From NCBI GenBank assembly GCA_907163375.1, contig CAJQUW010005759.1, positions 62,001 to 126,000 on the forward strand: DNA of 64,000 nt, in the 5' to 3' direction. The notes under the pieces are model-generated. The model saw nothing but the letters and a program-made list of their open reading frames with translations, did no database searches and was not told where the DNA came from. Every line of letters begins with the position of its first letter. The stretch's first letter is position 1. Of this stretch, positions 1 to 11,798 are shown in pieces. The position numbers were made by a program, and so were the translations under genes. Source of the DNA: Prostheceraeus crozeri. Lineage: Eukaryota; Platyhelminthes; Polycladida; Euryleptidae.

Positions 1-950
1 AAAAAATACATTACTAATTATATACTACTTATGATATACTCATTTGAAAAAATAGCTGTCACATTTTCTAACTGACTGTCATATTTAGTAACTGCATACC
101 GTGAGCATTCCATGTCGTACATAGAGCTTCACAAAAAACGCAAAATATAATCAGATATTGAACGTTTCGAAAAATACTTTTTTCAATCACTGTAAAAGTC
201 ACTTTCTTGTCTGCTCTGTTAGTGCCTGCAATGATCCAAATTTTACCGAGTAGCTTCATATCATCTCATCATTCAGTCAACTCAGCTCCTCTACATTTTC
301 CTCATATTACTTCCTGTGTGAATTTAAGTCAAAGGGTTGACGTTAGCAACTGATCCAGGTCAATTGTGAACAGGAAAAATGCTATTTACGGGCACTACCG
401 AAGTTCATTGGAAATGAGTCTCCTCAACTATGACGCTTCCTGTATGCGCCGCTGTCGTCGCTTCCTTCAAATACTTCTGTTTTGATAGATAATCTAATTA
501 TTCACTGCTTTTCTATTTGTCCTCGGAACAGCATATGGTGGCTATCGACAACATTCAAGGACACATTTTTATTGAACTCCATCACCAGAGACAGTGGCAG
601 CTTTTCGGGCTAGGTTATGCCCATCATGTCGTCGCCATCGACACTCAACATAGCGACTTAATTGTTTGATTTTGTATGACATCGATCCGTATAATGTACG
701 GGTAGGGCTATACGTACATGTACGTACGATGATCCTCTTTGGAACATACCAACTATCACGATTTTCAAGCCTGCAAGATGTTTGATGGCGCTTGATAAAA
801 ACGTGAGCCCTTATAATGCAGTACTCATTTGCTCATTAAATTCACAATTCAATTTGAAAACTAATCTACGCGTGTAGGTAGCATTAGTCTTTAGAATCAG
901 CCTAATAAATCAGAAGTCAAAATAAAAAGTTTGAATTCAGGACTGAACGA
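1..950. other. Non-coding part of the duplicated segment
   Basis: No convincing coding frame. The stretch is repeated at 11799-12750. It probably forms the 3' flank or non-coding part of the adjacent hAT-related sequence, but no terminal inverted repeat was recognised. Confidence 0.4.
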
Positions 951-956
951 ACAATT

Positions 957-1590
957 TATTTGAACAGAAGATCCAATCTGAAATTACCTTTCAAAAACGT
1001 TTTGATAGCACGTTCGTGCACATCAGACCTCTCAATTTCTGACAACAAACGTCTCTCGATTGAGATCGGGGACAGTTGGCAAAGTCCGTTATCCGACATT
1101 ATGGGCCTCAAGTAAGTTTTGACACGCATTAAAGTGGAGAACGATCTTTCACAAGACGATGTAGTCACCGGGATGTTCAACAACAGTTGTAGCGGCTTTG
1201 TTACTTCTGGCAACGCTCGAGTCAATGCATTTCGGTAAATGTAAGTCAACATTTCTTGAAGAGAAATTCGAAAATCGGTGTCACTGTATAGGTACGACAA
1301 TTCACTTAGAAGACGAGCTTCGTTGAAAAAGATCCATGCTTAAGAAGCAACCTTTGGAGCAGCGGAACATGAAAACAGCGCATGAACTGTGTTCAAAATG
1401 TTGGAAAACCGAAAATTCTTTGATTGAGGAAAATGTTTCCTCCAGGCTGGAACAAGGGAGATCAATCATTTCAAAGTACATTGCACGATAATCAAACCTG
1501 CTCCCAACAGGGAGATTTACATGCTGCAAAGCTTTCTGCTCGAACTGATGAAAGTTGGCTTCATTGTGCAAGCTTTCGAGAAAATTCAAA
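957..1590 (-). pseudogene. hAT transposase C-terminal fragment (ZMYM1-like)
   Basis: The frame 956-1300 encodes the C-terminal dimerisation region of hAT transposases. It shows a hydrophobic stretch followed by TTSSCERSFSTL, then KTYLR and a C-terminal SIERRL. This pattern is typical of the hAT family and its zinc-finger-MYM-type relatives. The upstream frame 1302-1589 looks like the preceding part but lies in another frame, so the gene is broken. The N-terminal BED finger and most of the RNase H-like catalytic core are not seen. A second copy lies at 12755-13650. Confidence 0.75.
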
Positions 1591-1789
1591 AAATTTGATA
1601 TTATTTCTTGATTTTTACCACATCGGTTTCCTGACTTTGTGTCATTTAAAACACCTCACTAGAGTGGTCGAATATAGGAATATTGAAGAATATACCTCCA
1701 AAAGAAAGCAGAATTCAAAGTTCTGTAAATACCAGACCAGACCAAACAAACAAACAACTCACAGTGATTTGATCCCTAGTGGTTGATTC

Positions 1790-3554
1790 ATAATTCAAAA
1801 AGTCAGAGAATGCCAGTCTGGAGATATCATTTCACAAGAGTGTCCTCAGCATCTCCGCGTGTTGTACATGTATGCTGTATGCGAATAAAGCTTCAATGAT
1901 TCCTGCAGACATCTTGTCTGGCTGGTCGCGCCTTATCTCACCATTTATTTGCCAGATTTATTGCTTCAATTATTTCCTCTGAGGGTGGTTTGGAAGCACA
2001 GATCGAATTTCTCCAGCCGAAATGTATTGGTCTTTTAGAGCAGGCGCCAGTGGGTGGGGGTCGAGCATAGGAGAAGCGGCTACCAATTTCCTTGTACGCC
2101 ACCGTGTAGTATGTGGTTAGAGATGCTGGGAACTGACCGTCTGACTGAGTATTAGAGGTGGGTAAAGACAGGGGGCTGTTATGCAACACACCACAACTAG
2201 TCTAGATTAGACCAGAAGGCAACCGATTGAAACCAATTCCAAATTGTTCCCCATGCTTCCGTCAATACTGAATGATCTCTCACAGACGTTTTGGTTGGTG
2301 GGTTGAGCTTGACAGACGCTCTCGAATTATCTGAATGTAGTATACAGTTGTAGATCTACAGTATGTAGATTCATGTACATGTTATCATTGAGGGTTCATG
2401 AATTGTTATCTTTGATTAATACTTTGTAAAAATGATGCTGTTTTTCTGAATTCTATTTGTATATCCATTTCTTATTTTATCTATCCATTTCGCTTCTGTG
2501 GAGACAACTGAGCTGCGAACACATTGGCTGTCGATGAGAGCAGGATTCCTCTGCCAGTTAGTGTACGAGCTATGTATCTGAGTCTGTAAATTTCACATGA
2601 TGTCATCATTTGTTTATCTGCGCGTTTCATAGAAGAATTCACCTGTGATATGGGAGACAAATTCCAATGAAGAGAAATTGTCATAGTGGACGTTGTCAAA
2701 ATGTATGAATAGCTTCGAGTCCGCCAAGTAAATGTCAACGGACCACTCGCTGATAGACCATTGCTGCTGCTTGACCTCCAGCTGTTCCTCATCTCGTGGT
2801 TCAAGTGATACCGTCCGAGAAATTCACCTGAATTCGTGTTACATGGATACTTCTTGGTCAGCAACAGAAGTGGCGGCGAGCCTTCCGATGTTAGACCCCC
2901 CCTCAAATCTTCTGTTCTGAGAGATGTCCAGCTGTTCATGTTAACAAGCTTATTACTCGCTCAGAGCAGTGTTCCTACTCACGCCCGAAAATGCTCGAAT
3001 ACCAAAGCGTTCCGCCCTAATGCTCGAAAATGCCCGAATGCCCGAACGTTTTCTCCAGAAATCCTCGAATGTCCGAAAATTATTAATAATATAAAATTAT
3101 TATTAATATATTCTTAAACTTTTCGAAGGATTTGATCGCAATATTATCCCATTGATCCATTCCCTCATTTTATGTATTAAGTTTGTAGCCTTCATACATG
3201 TTTGTGTAGATTTGCATCCTGTGTTGTCGTGTTTTGTTTGTTGCTGGAACAATGTAAGCGATAATTATTATACGAGAATGAGATTATGTCGATTTTATCG
3301 ATCCTTGTTGTGAGTCTTGACAGGTTGGTGCTTTCAAGACAGACATAAAGCGCAAATAAATTTGGCCTATTACTTCTACTAAAATGTGCTAATAGGTAAA
3401 TTTTGATGTAACATCTTTTTCTCAAGTGGTCAATCAAAAAATGTGTTGAATGCATGCATGAATTCGACGTACGTTTCTATTCCAAACCGTGTGTAATCTC
3501 AATTTCACCTGTGCCTTGACTCATTGCCCACATCTCCAGCCTTCTCATCATTCC
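1790..3554. other. Non-coding duplicated sequence
   Basis: Frames here are short and are not conserved in the second copy (13860-15599), where small indels break them, so no gene is called. The only structure seen is the short Cys-Gly-rich repeat cluster at 2982-3080. Confidence 0.4.
2982..3080. repeat. Degenerate short tandem repeat (CCCGAAAATG-like)
   Basis: The motif CCCGAAAATG / TCGAAAATG / CCCGAATG recurs about eight times with variable spacing. The same cluster is present, with base changes, at about 15032-15130 in copy 2. Confidence 0.6.
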
Positions 3555-3959
3555 TTTCTACAAGAAATTTGATTGCTGGTGCCTTCCTCCTTACAGGTGC
3601 TGCTACCAGTCCCTCTAGCTTTAATTAGAACATATGTATTGTAATCGCACTTTCAAATGTTATTTTGCAATTTGTCTTGCACATCCGTTGATACTCGAAA
3701 TTCAATAAATGGAAATTGATGTAACTGTACTGCAGTACAGAAGGTGGGGCTTTAAATTTGAACAATCCAAAAAATGCTTTACTTTCGAAAGACATCAGAA
3801 AAGACAGATCTGGTCATGAGAATGAAGTATGAAAACAGAAGCAAATTATGAAGTCCTGTCATTGCTCTTCGAAAAATGAAAGTCAAACATCAATTTAGCC
3901 GTAGGCTCAAATACAATTGCATGAAATAAACAATAATAATAATAACAATAATAATAATT

Positions 3960-5210
3960 TAATAACAATAATTAAATATTCTGAAGATATTCATGACATA
4001 CATAAGCGCGAACGATGAAAGGCTGTTCTCAGCAGCCCTAGTGAAAAATTCCATTTCACTATTCCAGCAAACCGAGAAGGTTAAGCTATCTAACTTTGTG
4101 GGGTTCTGCATGAGCTCGCTGTACTCAGCACTGCTGCATACACATGCAGTGTACAATCAAGAGTCAAGTAAATCGACATAATTATGTATACGTGGATGGT
4201 AGTAAATGAAAGTAAATTTTTCAGAAATATGTAAGGAAGATTTGCTTTGCACTTGCTTGATATAACCTACGATGAATTATATTCCATGATCAATGCGTGT
4301 CTGCCTGAAGGTTTCAGAGTTGTTACAAGCAGGTGAAAATGTTAGAGAGGGTCAGCCCTCCCTAGCATGCCTGATTTCGATATAATACTTTGTATAATAT
4401 TCAAACTGTTTGTCAAGTTTATTGTAGACACCATGTAAGTGCAAATTGGTCATTTTTGAAAAGAATTTTAGGTGAGAGAGATGGTAGATTTTTTCATTTA
4501 GCATTTCGTGTCTACATCTAGTAAGCTTAGTCATTAATTAGCATCATCCAATATTTGCTGAAAAGGTGACAAAATATTAATTCTCAGAGTCATGACTAAA
4601 AATTGGGAAGCGTATATTAGCTGTGAGAATATTCAGATAAATAAATTAGCTTCAAAAATAGAAAATCCAAACAGAAAACAGGTTACTTGTTTCTTTACCC
4701 AAATGAACTTCCCCCTCGACGTGTGACATCATTTTCATGCAATCTCCATTTCACGAGTTTCTATGCCATTGTTAACTTTTATGATTAGACTGTTACCCAT
4801 GCATGTATAGAGATTATTCAATTTCGCACACAGATGTGAATATGTTGCTAATTCATGCCTACATTCGATTGCGTTTGTTGCTACTTCTCAAAACGATGTC
4901 ATTGCCTAGATCGCTGCGGTCTCTCGTCGGAAATGATACCGCACCCCTCACTTAACAAACGGTTGACTTTTTAAACCGTGAAAATGATGAGAAATATTCA
5001 AAACTGAACGTTGGATATCGGCATTCATAATGTAGTGTTATCACAACAACGTGTTACAACATCGACGTGCTGCTTTCAGTGCACATGACCGCTACCGTTT
5101 ATAGTCATTTGATACTATTCAGCGTCGTGTTTCTATTGGTGCTTCAGTACAATTAATGTTGTGTGTATGTTGCCTTGTTTGTTCACTGTTGCGCCAGTTT
5201 TTAACTTAGT
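3960..5210. other. 3' flank of the receptor pseudogene, no gene seen
   Basis: Small frames here (such as 3993-4181) are nearly identical in the second copy, but so is the surrounding non-coding sequence, so conservation does not argue for coding. A short AAT/AAC microsatellite at 3930-3970 is replaced by unrelated sequence in copy 2. Confidence 0.4.
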
Positions 5211-6253
5211 TCATGAGTTTTCAACTTTTTCACAATAATTTGAGTCATCCGGATGAACTCTTTTAGGAATACAGCGGAATATTGCTCGGCATTGATCAAC
5301 AAATTCCTGTCGAAACCATCGAGAACACATGATGAAGACGATGAAATTTGAGCATTGCTTGAGGTCACCAATTATGGTATCTGCAGTCTGATACCAAAAT
5401 GTAAATTTGCAAATCATGAGAGACGAAAGGATGAATTCCATCAATATTGACATGATTTGTGTTGCCAAATAGATTGACGATTGTCCCAAAATCAATGAGA
5501 GCGGATCCTCCTATTTTTTGGCCTCCTCGTCCACGGCATTGCTGCCATCGATCGGCGCAAGTTTCCGGAAGTTGGAGTGCCAATTCCTGATGATTAGAAT
5601 GAAAGAGAACGTTATAAGTATTGTTGGGATATGTGAAATCATGACACTGTCTGATGTTCCACTCATCATCATAAAATCCCCTGTAGTCGCTGACTCATTC
5701 CTGCTGCCGAAACATCCAAAGGTTCCATTAACCTGACTCCAACGGTCCATCAAGATTGGCAGCTTAATCAAATGTCTTAAAATTCCCAATATGATGATGA
5801 CAAGGAAAACGATGGTTGTTGTGCCCTTAGTGAATTTCTCCTTGGCTTTCGTTGGAGCATGCATCAAAACACAACGTTCCACTACCAACCAGAAACTGAT
5901 TTCAATGGGTAGTTTGAGATGCGTATGCTTAATATAGCAGGTAAAAGCAGATATGTCAGCAAATTCTCTTCCGAAAAAATATGTGGAAGCTTTTCAATAT
6001 TGACCGTGTAAATGTAAGCAGCATCCGAAATAGATAAGCAGAAGAGCAGAGCAGGTATGCGATCGACTCTTGAGCTTGTTTGTTGATTGGTTTTGATATA
6101 CCTCCAAAATCCACCACGAGTTGCAAACATGACAAGAATCGAATTCAGAGTTGTGAGCACCATTATAGGTAGGTTTGCATAGTTCACATGTAAGAAATTG
6201 AGGGCATTAGCTTGCAGTACTTCCTCTTCAGTACAGCCTTCGTCCTGCTCCAT
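5211..6253 (-). pseudogene. Broken rhodopsin-like GPCR (copy 1)
   Basis: This is the paralogue of the intact receptor at 39120-40175, about 95% identical by eye. Three lesions are visible against that copy. A 1-nt loss near 5990 shifts the frame in the region between TM2 and TM3. A 12-bp deletion near 5888 removes four codons before the ERC motif. A GAG-to-TAG change at about 5513 stops translation before TM6. The remaining frames 5882-6253, 5511-5888 and 5211-5495 cover the N-terminus, the middle and the C-terminus. It is probably non-functional. Confidence 0.85.
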
Positions 6254-7350
6254 GAGCTCAGATGAAGTAACTGAGACAATTAGTGAATCTGAACTTGCGA
6301 AGGGATTCTCCTAACACACAACGATACACATGCTTTGAATTGATTTGATAGCATCCTCCACCAATGGAAATATGAATGATATTGACCTTTTCACCGTCAT
6401 TCAAGTAATCTTGCACATTTTCCAAGCGTCGGATATCTTAGAAGGAAATTATAGTTTCATAATTCTTGTGAACTACTTCACGAACGCGTTCTTTGGAACT
6501 CAAAACACAACTTTAAGTTTCATGTTGAAAATTTTTGATGTATGAAGGGTGTGATCGCAATCATATAGAAAAAATGAATGTTTGAAAAATATATTTTCAA
6601 CTTGATCTAGTAAACTACTTGCTTCACTCCCAACTCGATTACTGATAACAAAGGATATAAGCTTACAAAGGATTTGTGACATCCACACTTGGATCGAGTC
6701 ATTAATTAATGAGCTTGACACCAGATCAACAATTTGCGAGATTGACAGCCCACGAATGATTAAAAATCATTGTCTGTCATGCTTGACTATCGGAATACAT
6801 GGGTGTGTGCTTGTCGGTGCATCTGGCTGCGAAATAAAATGGGCTTTACTAATTAATACTCTAGGATGAATGCCGCGTTACTCAGTTATTTAGTGAGTGG
6901 ATTGCAAACATAACTCTGTGTTTTATCATTAGACAGAGATCTATTCGTGTAGCATAATTTTCAAATTATGAAAGCTTTATCCCTTCTTTCCGCAATATCA
7001 GAAGCCAAGTATGCATTTTTTTATGAAAATGGAATACTATGTGTTGCTATAGTCCTACTGCCATCAACTTTTGAAGCAGTGCACTCTAAAAGCAGAACAA
7101 TGCGGAAACATTATGAAAATCACTCCAGTCAAATTGAAAAGGAGTGCGTCTAATTACTATGCGTACTATGCAGTTGCAACGAAATTACCATGATCCCAAA
7201 CTGTAGATCTTTTCTAGAATGCTCCAGACTTGCTCGTAAGCTCCAAACTGTCACTGATTTCTGATTTCGGCATTCCACCAACGGAGCTGGGTTGCATCCA
7301 CAGTTTCATGAAATTGTAAGTATGGTTGACAACATGATGATCGAATCCGA

Positions 7351-8685
7351 TATTAAGATCATGATGCATCTGCCAGCACATCAGTTACAGCGTGTCCCGA
7401 ATACAATGGATCCCGCGTTTAGTTGGTGGGCAGATTCTTCATGAGCCCGCAGATTGAACGTCAGTGGTAGGCGGATTCTAAAAAAGGATCGTGGACTGGT
7501 TTTTGCTGATTTATCGCAAGCATTGCTTTCATGCATGATAAATCCATAGAGTATGTATGTATATATTCGGTGCAATGTCGACTCATAAAAAGTATCAGCA
7601 TACAGTGAAAATTTTATATGAAAAGATTCAATTATATGCGGAAATTGCGTTCCTGCGGTTCAAAAGTTTATTTGAGTAGTCTTTAAAAAGCTAGATTTTT
7701 GCAAATGATACATAGGCCTATTGTTGACATGAACAAGATAAACAAGTAATATGAAACATGTTGGATATCAAAAGAATAAATATCTGCTAACAAGCATCTT
7801 AATTAAGCGCATATTAAGCTGATTATCAGGGGAATTTCATAATCCGCACTATAATCGAAGTCTTCATGAAAAAGTCGAGATCTTATTGTGGTTTCTTGGC
7901 TGAAATTTAATTCATTTTTCATCTGCATGATTTTATGATTTATTAAATTTGCTTTTCATTTCTTGAGTTTGAATAGTGATGTGGACCCATTTACATATAA
8001 AGTTTATTGAAATCGTTCTCTTTGATTACATCATTTTGCTCCACCAGTGGCGCGTTGCTTAATTATGATATGATCACGCTTAAGAAGATGATGAATGTTT
8101 CAACCTTAAACCTACCTTCATCACATCGTGTTGTCAGTTGGACAACATATTCCGTCTTTGTCTCATTCAGTAAATATGATTTGCGAGCTGATGAAAAGGT
8201 TTATTTATTGATAAACCGTTGATAGGCTGTGATACAGACTCTGCTAGGAGCTGATAAATGACCAAGTACGATTTATGTTACTGTCTAGCTTACTGTCTAA
8301 CATATGTAAGTAACATATGACTCTTGCACATGAATGTTTAACATATAGATGTGTTTCATCTAATAAAGAAAACACACACGATGTGATCTTGGTTTGACAA
8401 GGTTGTTTTCTCTCTCGCTCAGTTTCACATCGGGATACAACCAGCTGAGAAACTTTCAAAACAAAATTTCATTTCTTTCTACATGAAAGGAAATTTAGTG
8501 AACTTTATTCATGTCGATGGAAACAATCTTTGCCATAGCAATTTAACCGTAGAATTAGATTGTTTATTCGTGTCATTTTGCTAGAAGTGTAAACTGATTG
8601 AAAACGATGGCACATGTAGGAGCTTACTAAGTGGGTAAAAATAAATGTTTAATACGAGCGTACCTTGCAGAGATAGGAAAAATAG
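7351..8685. other. Single-copy non-coding stretch
   Basis: No gene, RNA or repeat with support was found. Similarity to the second duplicated copy ends near 7350. Confidence 0.35.
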
Positions 8686-9131
8686 TTGTAATGTCTACTC
8701 TATGGACATTGTGATTATATGATTGTTTGTCTGCATTAATTTTATTTGTCGATGACAAGTCTTAACTCCGGTCAAAAAATATAATTACACGTCATGCTAA
8801 ACGGGTCGTTTTGGTTTTTCTGGTGATTACCGGTCTCAAACCTTATGAATCTTTATCAAAACTATGTGAATTTTGTTAAAGACTTGCTATGAATATTATT
8901 TAGACTATTATGCAGTGTCGGTACATTATGATCGTACATTTTCCTAAGCTGTTGTTGTAATGATATTCTTAGACCGGAATAATCTCCAAAAAACCTTAAA
9001 CGACCCGTTTAGCATGACGTGTAATTATATTCCAGGAAATATTTGGAGTCAAGACTTGTCATTGACAAATAGAATTAATGCAGACAAACAATTATATAAT
9101 CACAATGTCCATAGAGTAGACATTACAATAG
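8686..9131. repeat. Fold-back inverted repeat (MITE-like)
   Basis: Arms of roughly 160 bp (8686-8845 and 8962-9131) are imperfect reverse complements around a loop of about 116 bp. Recognisable matching blocks include GTAATGTCTACTCTATGGAC on the left and its complement near 9112-9131, and AAACGGGTCGTTT against AAACGACCCGTTT. No target duplication was identified, so the class is unknown. Confidence 0.8.
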
Positions 9132-9392
9132 TCTTGCGTCGCTTGCGGAATTCTGTGAATTCCTTCAAAATGCTCCGATCGCCACGATTCCTTCAGATTG
9201 AAAGAATTCAGATCATTGCGCAAACGTTTTCGCCATAATGCTTGACCCTCGATTATCATCAAAAAAGTTAGCAGGCGCACGAAAAAGCGTTCACAAACTT
9301 TTCTGTAGAACGTGACATCGACTGCATCTCTTTGCTGCGTGATTCGGTTGATAAAAGTCACTGAAACTGAGTACAGTTTTCTGTGTTCAATA

Positions 9393-10134
9393 CAGGGATG
9401 CAAAGTCCTATCATTTTGATAGGACTCCGACTCCGACTCCGAGTGGCAAGCATAGGCCTATACATTGTATAGCCTAGTTTTGAAAAAAACTGGTAACCTA
9501 CAGCATAGTTCATTATAGGCTTACCTGAACTTATGTTTAGTGATCATTCCTGTATCAATTATCAATCATTTTCGAAGAGTCTATCAAATGTCGCTTTAAG
9601 TTGGATGCATGCGACTCGGCTCCTCCCATCTTGCTGATATGTGCTTCACACGGTTTTTCTCCAGTCTCCACCAGACAGGAAAATACCCCCTTCTTCAAAA
9701 ATATGACTACACTTTCGATTTCAATATGCGCTTTGGAGGAGCCATCACATACGATTAACGTGATAGTAAGAGGTAATATTCTCAAACAAACTAATATTTC
9801 ATTTTTGTCTCTGATGTGACCTTTGATGCGTAAGTGTGATCGAGGATATGAAGGCTTGACTTCTCTATTAAATCACCGAGTGAAAATACAATCCTTTTTC
9901 ACTATCACGGTTCATTCCCTCAACTATTACAAGCTTTGCATGCCCTGCTGTCTCTGTACTTTTGTTTGACGGAGAAAGTTGACAGTGACAGCTATATGCA
10001 CGAGAATAGTTTTGCTTGTATTTTACTTCGGGTCTATTTATAGGCCGGAGTCCGGAGTCCCATCATTTGATAGGACTCCGACTCCAGCAAAAATGATAGG
10101 ACTCCGGGACTCCGACTTCGACTCCGCACCCCTG
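9393..10134. mobile_element. Non-autonomous hAT element
   Basis: The ends are CAGGGATGC on the left and GCACCCCTG on the right, imperfect hAT-type inverted termini. They are flanked by GTTCAATA (9385-9392) and GTTCAATG (10135-10142), an 8-bp target duplication with one mismatch, as expected for hAT. Both ends carry runs of GACTCC repeats. A minus-strand frame at 9555-9785 contains a BED/C2H2-like remnant (GEKPCEAH, then SNLKRHL), consistent with a deleted autonomous parent. Confidence 0.8.
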
Positions 10135-10142
10135 GTTCAATG

Positions 10143-11400
10143 TTGAACTGGCTGCTCATTGGTCGATTGCTGTGTTATTATGTCAGCAGACTGTGCCATC
10201 TCATTTGCGCTACATGTTCCAATGCTTCCTTTCTGGTCAAACAAGAAGGAGAGACGACCTGTCTAATTCTGTGATTTTAAAGGTCCTTAATTTTATACTT
10301 ACATTCACAGTACGTTCTCAATATTGTGTTTGACGTTTCATTGAGACATGAATTGTCTCACAGTTGATTATACAGTATGTCTGCCTCAACTATAAACTGA
10401 ATCGTAAAGTCAAATCCCAAATAAGATCATCTATGTTGTCCATCTGCCATAATAATTGCTTCACATACAGATCTCAAATAATTGTGGTGACCAAACTAAA
10501 TTATCTGAAGACTAATCAACTTGAATTTCTAAAAGCACAGGAGATTGCAATTTTAGGAAGTGAATTTGAAATTGAGAGAAACGCAACGTCTTCTAAAATG
10601 CGATTATTTTTCTAACAAGCCTTTCTGCTGTCTTGATCAATGTTTGTACATTTTCTGATACAATTGGGAGTTTGTTGAGAGAGTAATTTGATGCTTTCGT
10701 AATAAATGTACAAAACAATATAAATTTGACATCATCATGATTTGTAGATTTGCTCAGCATTCATAGTAGTCAATGATAACAATTGAGCTGTTTAATTGCC
10801 GTCATGTGTTACATGACTCAATATTGGCAAGGTTACAGATCATTAATTTACTTACAACATGTAAATTGAATATCTAAAGAGAATCAAGTCAGTACAAAAT
10901 ATTTGACAGATAATGAATGATTTTGCAGTAAATAATTGCAATGTCAAAATAATTTGAGAGATTTGTTTATTTTTCACATAATGTAATTTTCAAGTATTTG
11001 CACGTTTTATGGAAACAGTTTGCTGAGTTACAAGATTGAATGAATAAAATTTAAATTTCTTCATGTATCACAGACACGAGGTGACAGTGACAAATCCATT
11101 TTTGGCTTCTATGTAAGGTGTCGGATTACATCTATTGCAGATTCCATGGTAATCCCTTTGTAGAATCTATGGTAATGCTTCGATTGTCTATGCCGCGATG
11201 TCATAGAAATGTGATTCTTGTTGATGATTGCTCTGCATTCTGCTCGATTGAGGACTTGAGTTTCTGAAATAAGATGACTTGTTAATCAAGTTTGAGTTGA
11301 AGCACACAGGCTGCTAAAAAATCCTTGTGGCCTCTGTACGTTTGTTGCTCCTCACAAATTGCACGTACATTGGACTCACGACTGTCAGTCGCATATAGTA
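10143..11400. other. Non-coding stretch
   Basis: AT-rich sequence with no gene or repeat that can be supported. Confidence 0.35.
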
Positions 11401-11404
11401 AGGA

Positions 11405-11681
11405 GTGCACATGAGATGGATCGGTCGTCGTAGTGCAGTCGAGTGTCAACCCCTCCCCAAGTCCCCCGACTTAATTGCTCCCGACTTCTTCATATGAGGG
11501 TTATTTTGGACAGATTGTTTACACTACGAAGCCAAGAAACACCAATGATTTCAAGGAAAAAGTTCGGCTGAATGCTCAGATCATTTACAACACTGATGAT
11601 CTCCTTGCCAAAGTGATGCTAAGTTTTCGTCGTCATCTTCCTATCCTCCTGCAGACCGATGGTTTCACAGTGAACAGCTGA
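11405..11681 (+). pseudogene. Mariner/Tc1-type transposase 3' relic
   Basis: Translated across frames, the segment shows WIGRR, SPDLIAPDFF and then GYFGQIVYTTKPRN. This is the conserved C-terminal block of IS630/Tc1/mariner transposases around the third catalytic acidic position. In-frame stops and at least one shift are present (a TGA interrupts between PDFF and the next block). Only the last quarter of the gene remains. Confidence 0.65.
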
Positions 11682-11798
11682 AAAGCTGTCATTTAACTGA
11701 CACATAATGATGGTCGGGTGCAACTATATTCCACTCGATTTGCAGAATACAGACGACTTTTGAAATAATTTCAGTTTATTTTTCTTGATATTTTTGAG

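Larger units (their letters stand above)
1..7350 (+). repeat. Segmental duplication, copy 1
   Basis: Bases 1-3554 match 11799-15599 and bases 3551-7350 match 37455-44262 at very high identity by eye, in the same order and orientation. In the second copy the two halves are separated by a LINE, and the 3' half also contains a piggyBac element. The duplicated segment carries a hAT transposase relic and a receptor gene. The left limit lies outside the window, so the unit may be longer. A tandem or dispersed duplication of about 11.8 kb spacing explains the arrangement. Confidence 0.9.

Noticed and set aside
2481-2939. 152-codon minus-strand frame
   Set aside because: The matching region in the second copy has frame-breaking indels and the translation is Ser/Thr-rich without motifs.
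3993-4181. 62-codon frame conserved between the two duplicated copies (also 37902-38090)
   Set aside because: The surrounding non-coding sequence is equally conserved, so the identity reflects recent duplication and not selection on a protein.
6968-7153. Possible small secreted protein in both duplicated copies (also 43884-44114)
   Set aside because: Indels between the copies change the frame in the hydrophobic part, which argues against coding.
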